DNA of 33,895 nucleotides from a virus: positions 1-33,895 of the IMG/VR virus record IMGVR_UViG_3300023184_003014; one strand, given 5' to 3'. Within the stretch, counting starts at the first letter, position 1; each line of letters begins with the position of its first letter. The translations under genes were made by a program, and so were the position numbers. This document shows, piece by piece, positions 33,501 through 33,895 of this stretch. Below the pieces are notes generated by a model that made no database searches, was not told the origin of the DNA, and saw only the letters and a list, made by a program, of their open reading frames with translations.

Positions 33501-33895
33501 TAGTAAGTGCAACTGGTAATGCTACTGCTGGCAATTTCTTAACTGCTGGACTTGTATCGGCAACTGCCAATATAACTGGTGGTAATGTTCTAACTGCTGG
33601 ATTAGTAAGTGCAACTGGTAATGCTACTGCTGGCAATTTCTTAACAGCCGGATTGATCTCTGCAACTGCCAATATAACTGGTGGTAATGTTCTAACTGCT
33701 GGATTAGTAAGTGCAACTGGTAATGCTACTGCTGGCAATTTCTTAACAGCCGGATTGATCTCTGCAACTGGTAATGCTACTGCTGGCAATTTCTTAACAG
33801 CCGGATTGATCTCTGCAACCGGTAATGCTACTGCTGGCAATTTCTTAACAGCCGGATTGATCTCTGCAACTGGTAATGCTACTGCTGGCAATTTC
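27542..33895 (+). CDS. Giant repetitive tail fibre-like protein (3' end missing)
   Basis: The frame runs from ATG 27542 to the right edge without a stop in the stretches I translated, giving at least 2118 codons. The N-terminus (IDTGAQPDDGQGDPLRTAF, then YTNDNFTEIY) matches the N-terminal segment of many aquatic phage fibres (form TG-x-x-PNDG-GDPLRTAF-x-x-x-N-NF-E). A YELGSSTQRF motif near residue 85 and YDLGTSTQRWKDLWL near residue 820 resemble those seen before S74-type chaperone ends. The body is made of (S/A)TGNITGGN-type repeats, Gly/Asn/Thr/Ser-rich, forming likely beta-helical trimer shafts, with a larger module (NYSNANVAAYLPTYTG) recurring every 262-278 bp. It probably binds host receptors. 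The antisense strand is also open because of the repeats. The chaperone/C-terminus is beyond the window. Confidence 0.85.
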   Translation, partial: MTQQIIDTGAQPDDGQGDPLRTAFSYTNDNFTEIYQAGPVGSNVRIANNTITTTVINSDLVLSPSGIGKIQVNNNVLPRSDDVYELGSSTQRFNAIYLGTGGLNSNGIITTTGNISAGYFIGDGSLLTGITANAGSKLSNGTSNINIPSSGSNILVSVSGTANVVTFSNTGAYIIGTVSATGNISGDYILGNGALLTGLNLNYSNANVAAYLPTYTGNLVSLTGPIITTANITGGNVATGNVRAGNIVSSGIVSATGNITGRYFIGDGSQLTNLPVSNYSNANVAAYLPTYTGSLASLTGPVITTANVTGGNLQTSGTISATGNITGGNVATGRVNAGNITVSGPVSATGNITGSYFIGNGSQLTGIVTNYSNANVAAYLPTYTGSLASLTGPVITTANVVGSNILTTGVISTAGNITGGNIATGRVNAGNVTVSGPISATGNVTGSYFIGDGSQLTNLPAGNYSNANVAAYLPTYTGSLASLTGPVITTNNIAGSSLSIVGNITGGNVDTGRVNAGNVTVSGPVSATGNITGSYFIGDGSLLTNLPAGNYSNANVASYLPTYTGSLDSLTGPVVTTGNITGGNLRTAGAISSTGNITSGNVDTGRVNAGNVTVSGPVLATGNITGSYFIGNGSQLTGIAANYSNANVAAYLPTYTGSLASLTGPVITTSSIAGSSLSIVGNVTGGNVDTGRVNAGNVTVSGPVSATGNITGSYFIGDGSLLTNLPAGNYSNANVAAYLPTYTGSLDSLTGLVTTTANVTGGNLKTSGTISATGNITGGNVATGTINSGNILSSGAISATGNITGSTITSGNILPAANVTYDLGTSTQRWKDLWLSNSTIYLGDARISANATAVVVTNPAGGNTVLQGTPGNNTVLSNIVSASGNITGGNVTTTGLLSVTGNITGGNLDIGRINAGNITVSGPLSTTGNVTGSYFIGDGSLLTNLPAGNYSNANVALYLPTYTGSLPSLTGAVITTANVIGGNVKTTGTISATGNITGGNVDTGNVTAGNVSAFGNITGSYFLGDGSLLTNLPAGNYSNANVASYLPTYTGSLPSLTGPVITLSNITGSNLRTSGSITATGNITGNNVDTNTVIANAVLSAGIISTAGNVVAANIVAARVNATTLTASANVIAGNVTTIGLISATGNINGGNFNAPGGSFTGFTISVNGTVTGGNLTTLGIVSAFGNITGGNIDTGNIHAGNVISNAAITAIGNIYTSQYFIGNGAFITGLATYSNANVAAFLPTYTGNLVSLTGPVITTANIVGANITASGMISAAGTITSAANITGSNLITSGLITATGNLTAGNLITNGLASITGNITSGNVLTAGQVSATGNITGSNIRASGAISASGSITTDGSLTLGNTGKINFGTTGSNIYLVNLSPTTLLINAEKVDFTGSEVTAASITGGNVNAPNNLNAGNVLANGIISTTGNLYASNLQLSGSFAVASLNSAGNINAGNLRTTGQVTATGNVAGGNILTNGLVSAAGNVTGNYFIGNGSLLTGIVVSGGTSIDNGTSNVKVGAPNSNVTIGVSAVGNVAVFSPTGLSVLGNVAGTFLLGNGAFITGVAKATSADSVANGTSNVNIPTINGNVTVGVAGTSNIAVFSTRGLSVLGNVTGNYILGNGAFITGLPAGYSNADVANYMPTYSGNLPNLTGLVSTTGNVSGNYILGNGAFITGLPAGYSNADVANYMPTYSGNLPNLTGLVSTTGNVSGNYILGNGALLTGVITSVANINNGTSNINIATSGGNITVDVGGTSNVVVFATSGEYVTGLLSVSGNIIGGNLLTNGSISATANIISGNLLTSGLISSTGNVIGGNLLTSGLISSTGNIVASNFVGNLIPPPGGVVSTTGNISGGNVLTSGFVSAAGNVTGNYFIGNGSQLTGVTASSVNANALVGNTLSSNVLYSSLTSVGTLGNLSVTGNIDAGNLRTTGLVTSTGNIIGGNVLTAGLVSATGNATAGNVLTAGLVSATANITGGNVLTAGLVSATGNATAGNFLTAGLVSATANITGGNVLTAGLVSATGNATAGNFLTAGLISATANITGGNVLTAGLVSATGNATAGNFLTAGLISATGNATAGNFLTAGLISATGNATAGNFLTAGLISATGNATAGNF
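28142..30715 (+). repeat. Array of 262-278 bp modules in the fibre gene
   Basis: The codon block for NYSNANVAAYLPTYTG recurs at about 28145, 28373, 28651, 28926, 29191, 29464, 29726, 30384 and 30648, with a further copy near 31237. Neighbouring copies are usually 262-278 bp apart (about 88-93 codons); the first interval is 228 bp and one gap of 658 bp holds a YDLGTSTQRW segment. Units are diverged but align in frame. Confidence 0.85.
32411..32698 (+). repeat. Recent 144-bp (48-codon) tandem duplication in the fibre gene
   Basis: Bases 32423-32559 (137 bp) are identical to 32567-32703 at an offset of 144 bp. Outside this segment the copies diverge, as expected for a recent in-frame duplication or gene conversion. 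Confidence 0.92.
33308..33895 (+). repeat. 51-bp (17-codon) minisatellite array at the right edge
   Basis: About 11.5 consecutive 51-bp units encode 17-residue repeats of the form TGNATAGNFLTAGLISA. The first copies are diverged and alternate with TANITGGNVLTAGLVSA; the last units are nearly identical and continue past the window edge. No unit breaks the frame. Confidence 0.93.

Noticed and set aside
33166-33891. 241-codon leftward open frame over the fibre repeats
   Set aside because: It is the antisense of the 51-bp repeat array, stays open only because the repeat unit lacks stops on that strand, and repeats the same short Pro/Val/Ala unit.
28142-33895. Repeats that could be taken for a CRISPR array
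   Set aside because: The units are coding, in frame, diverged, and the spacers are not unique; no cas genes are nearby.
1-33895. tRNA genes
   Set aside because: I looked for T-loop-like TTCGA motifs and found only occurrences inside coding sequence without cloverleaf partners.

Overview
This window looks like part of the genome of a T4-like contractile-tailed phage (myovirus), most likely from a marine or freshwater bacterium. The evidence is a syntenic set of T4-type genes: a late sigma factor (gp55, cut by the left edge), the gp47/gp46 recombination nuclease, a gp26-like baseplate hub protein, and the head block portal gp20 - two small or acidic core proteins - protease gp21 - scaffold gp22 - major capsid gp23. 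A very long repetitive fibre gene runs off the right edge. The low-GC coding style, the fibre N-terminus and the mix of accessory enzymes resemble aquatic T4-likes such as cyanophages and pelagiphages. The host cannot be named from sequence alone.

Layout. (1) 2-4976, rightward: gp55, a radical SAM enzyme inserted between gp55 and gp47, then gp47 and gp46. (2) 4973-9618, rightward accessory cassette with overlapping genes: two orphans, a possible P-loop protein, a radical SAM-SDR fusion, a GIY-YIG nuclease-like protein and a sulfotransferase. (3) 9619-10014, a gene-free gap between convergent genes that is full of potential RNA helices; I call it a candidate large structured RNA. (4) 10015-14220, leftward: a nucleosidase (MTAN type), adenine phosphoribosyltransferase, an amidinotransferase-family protein, a GNAT-like protein, a hypothetical, a small gp51-like protein and a gp26-like protein. 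(5) 14244-22531, rightward late block: a tape-measure-like protein with a C-terminal M15 peptidase, then the head genes, closed by a textbook terminator. (6) 22614-25885, sugar-transfer-like genes. (7) 26019-33895, a small virion-type protein, a DUF115-like protein and the giant fibre.

How the parts fit. gp55 recognises an octamer like TATAAATA, and such octamers lie before late genes here. For four genes the expected +1 falls on or within two bases of the ATG, implying leaderless late mRNAs. For two others a leader carries a 5'-terminal hairpin and a strong Shine-Dalgarno sequence. The two radical SAM enzymes would produce 5'-deoxyadenosine, which a nucleosidase plus APRT pair could recycle to AMP. 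The sulfotransferase, amidinotransferase-like, SDR and glycosyltransferase-like genes suggest modification of glycans or small molecules, but no pathway can be assigned.

Most novel items: the structured RNA candidate, a 35-residue module shared by the sulfotransferase and the amidinotransferase-like protein, the leaderless late promoter arrangement, a perfect hairpin that is both terminator-like and occludes a Shine-Dalgarno site, and the nested repeats of the fibre gene.
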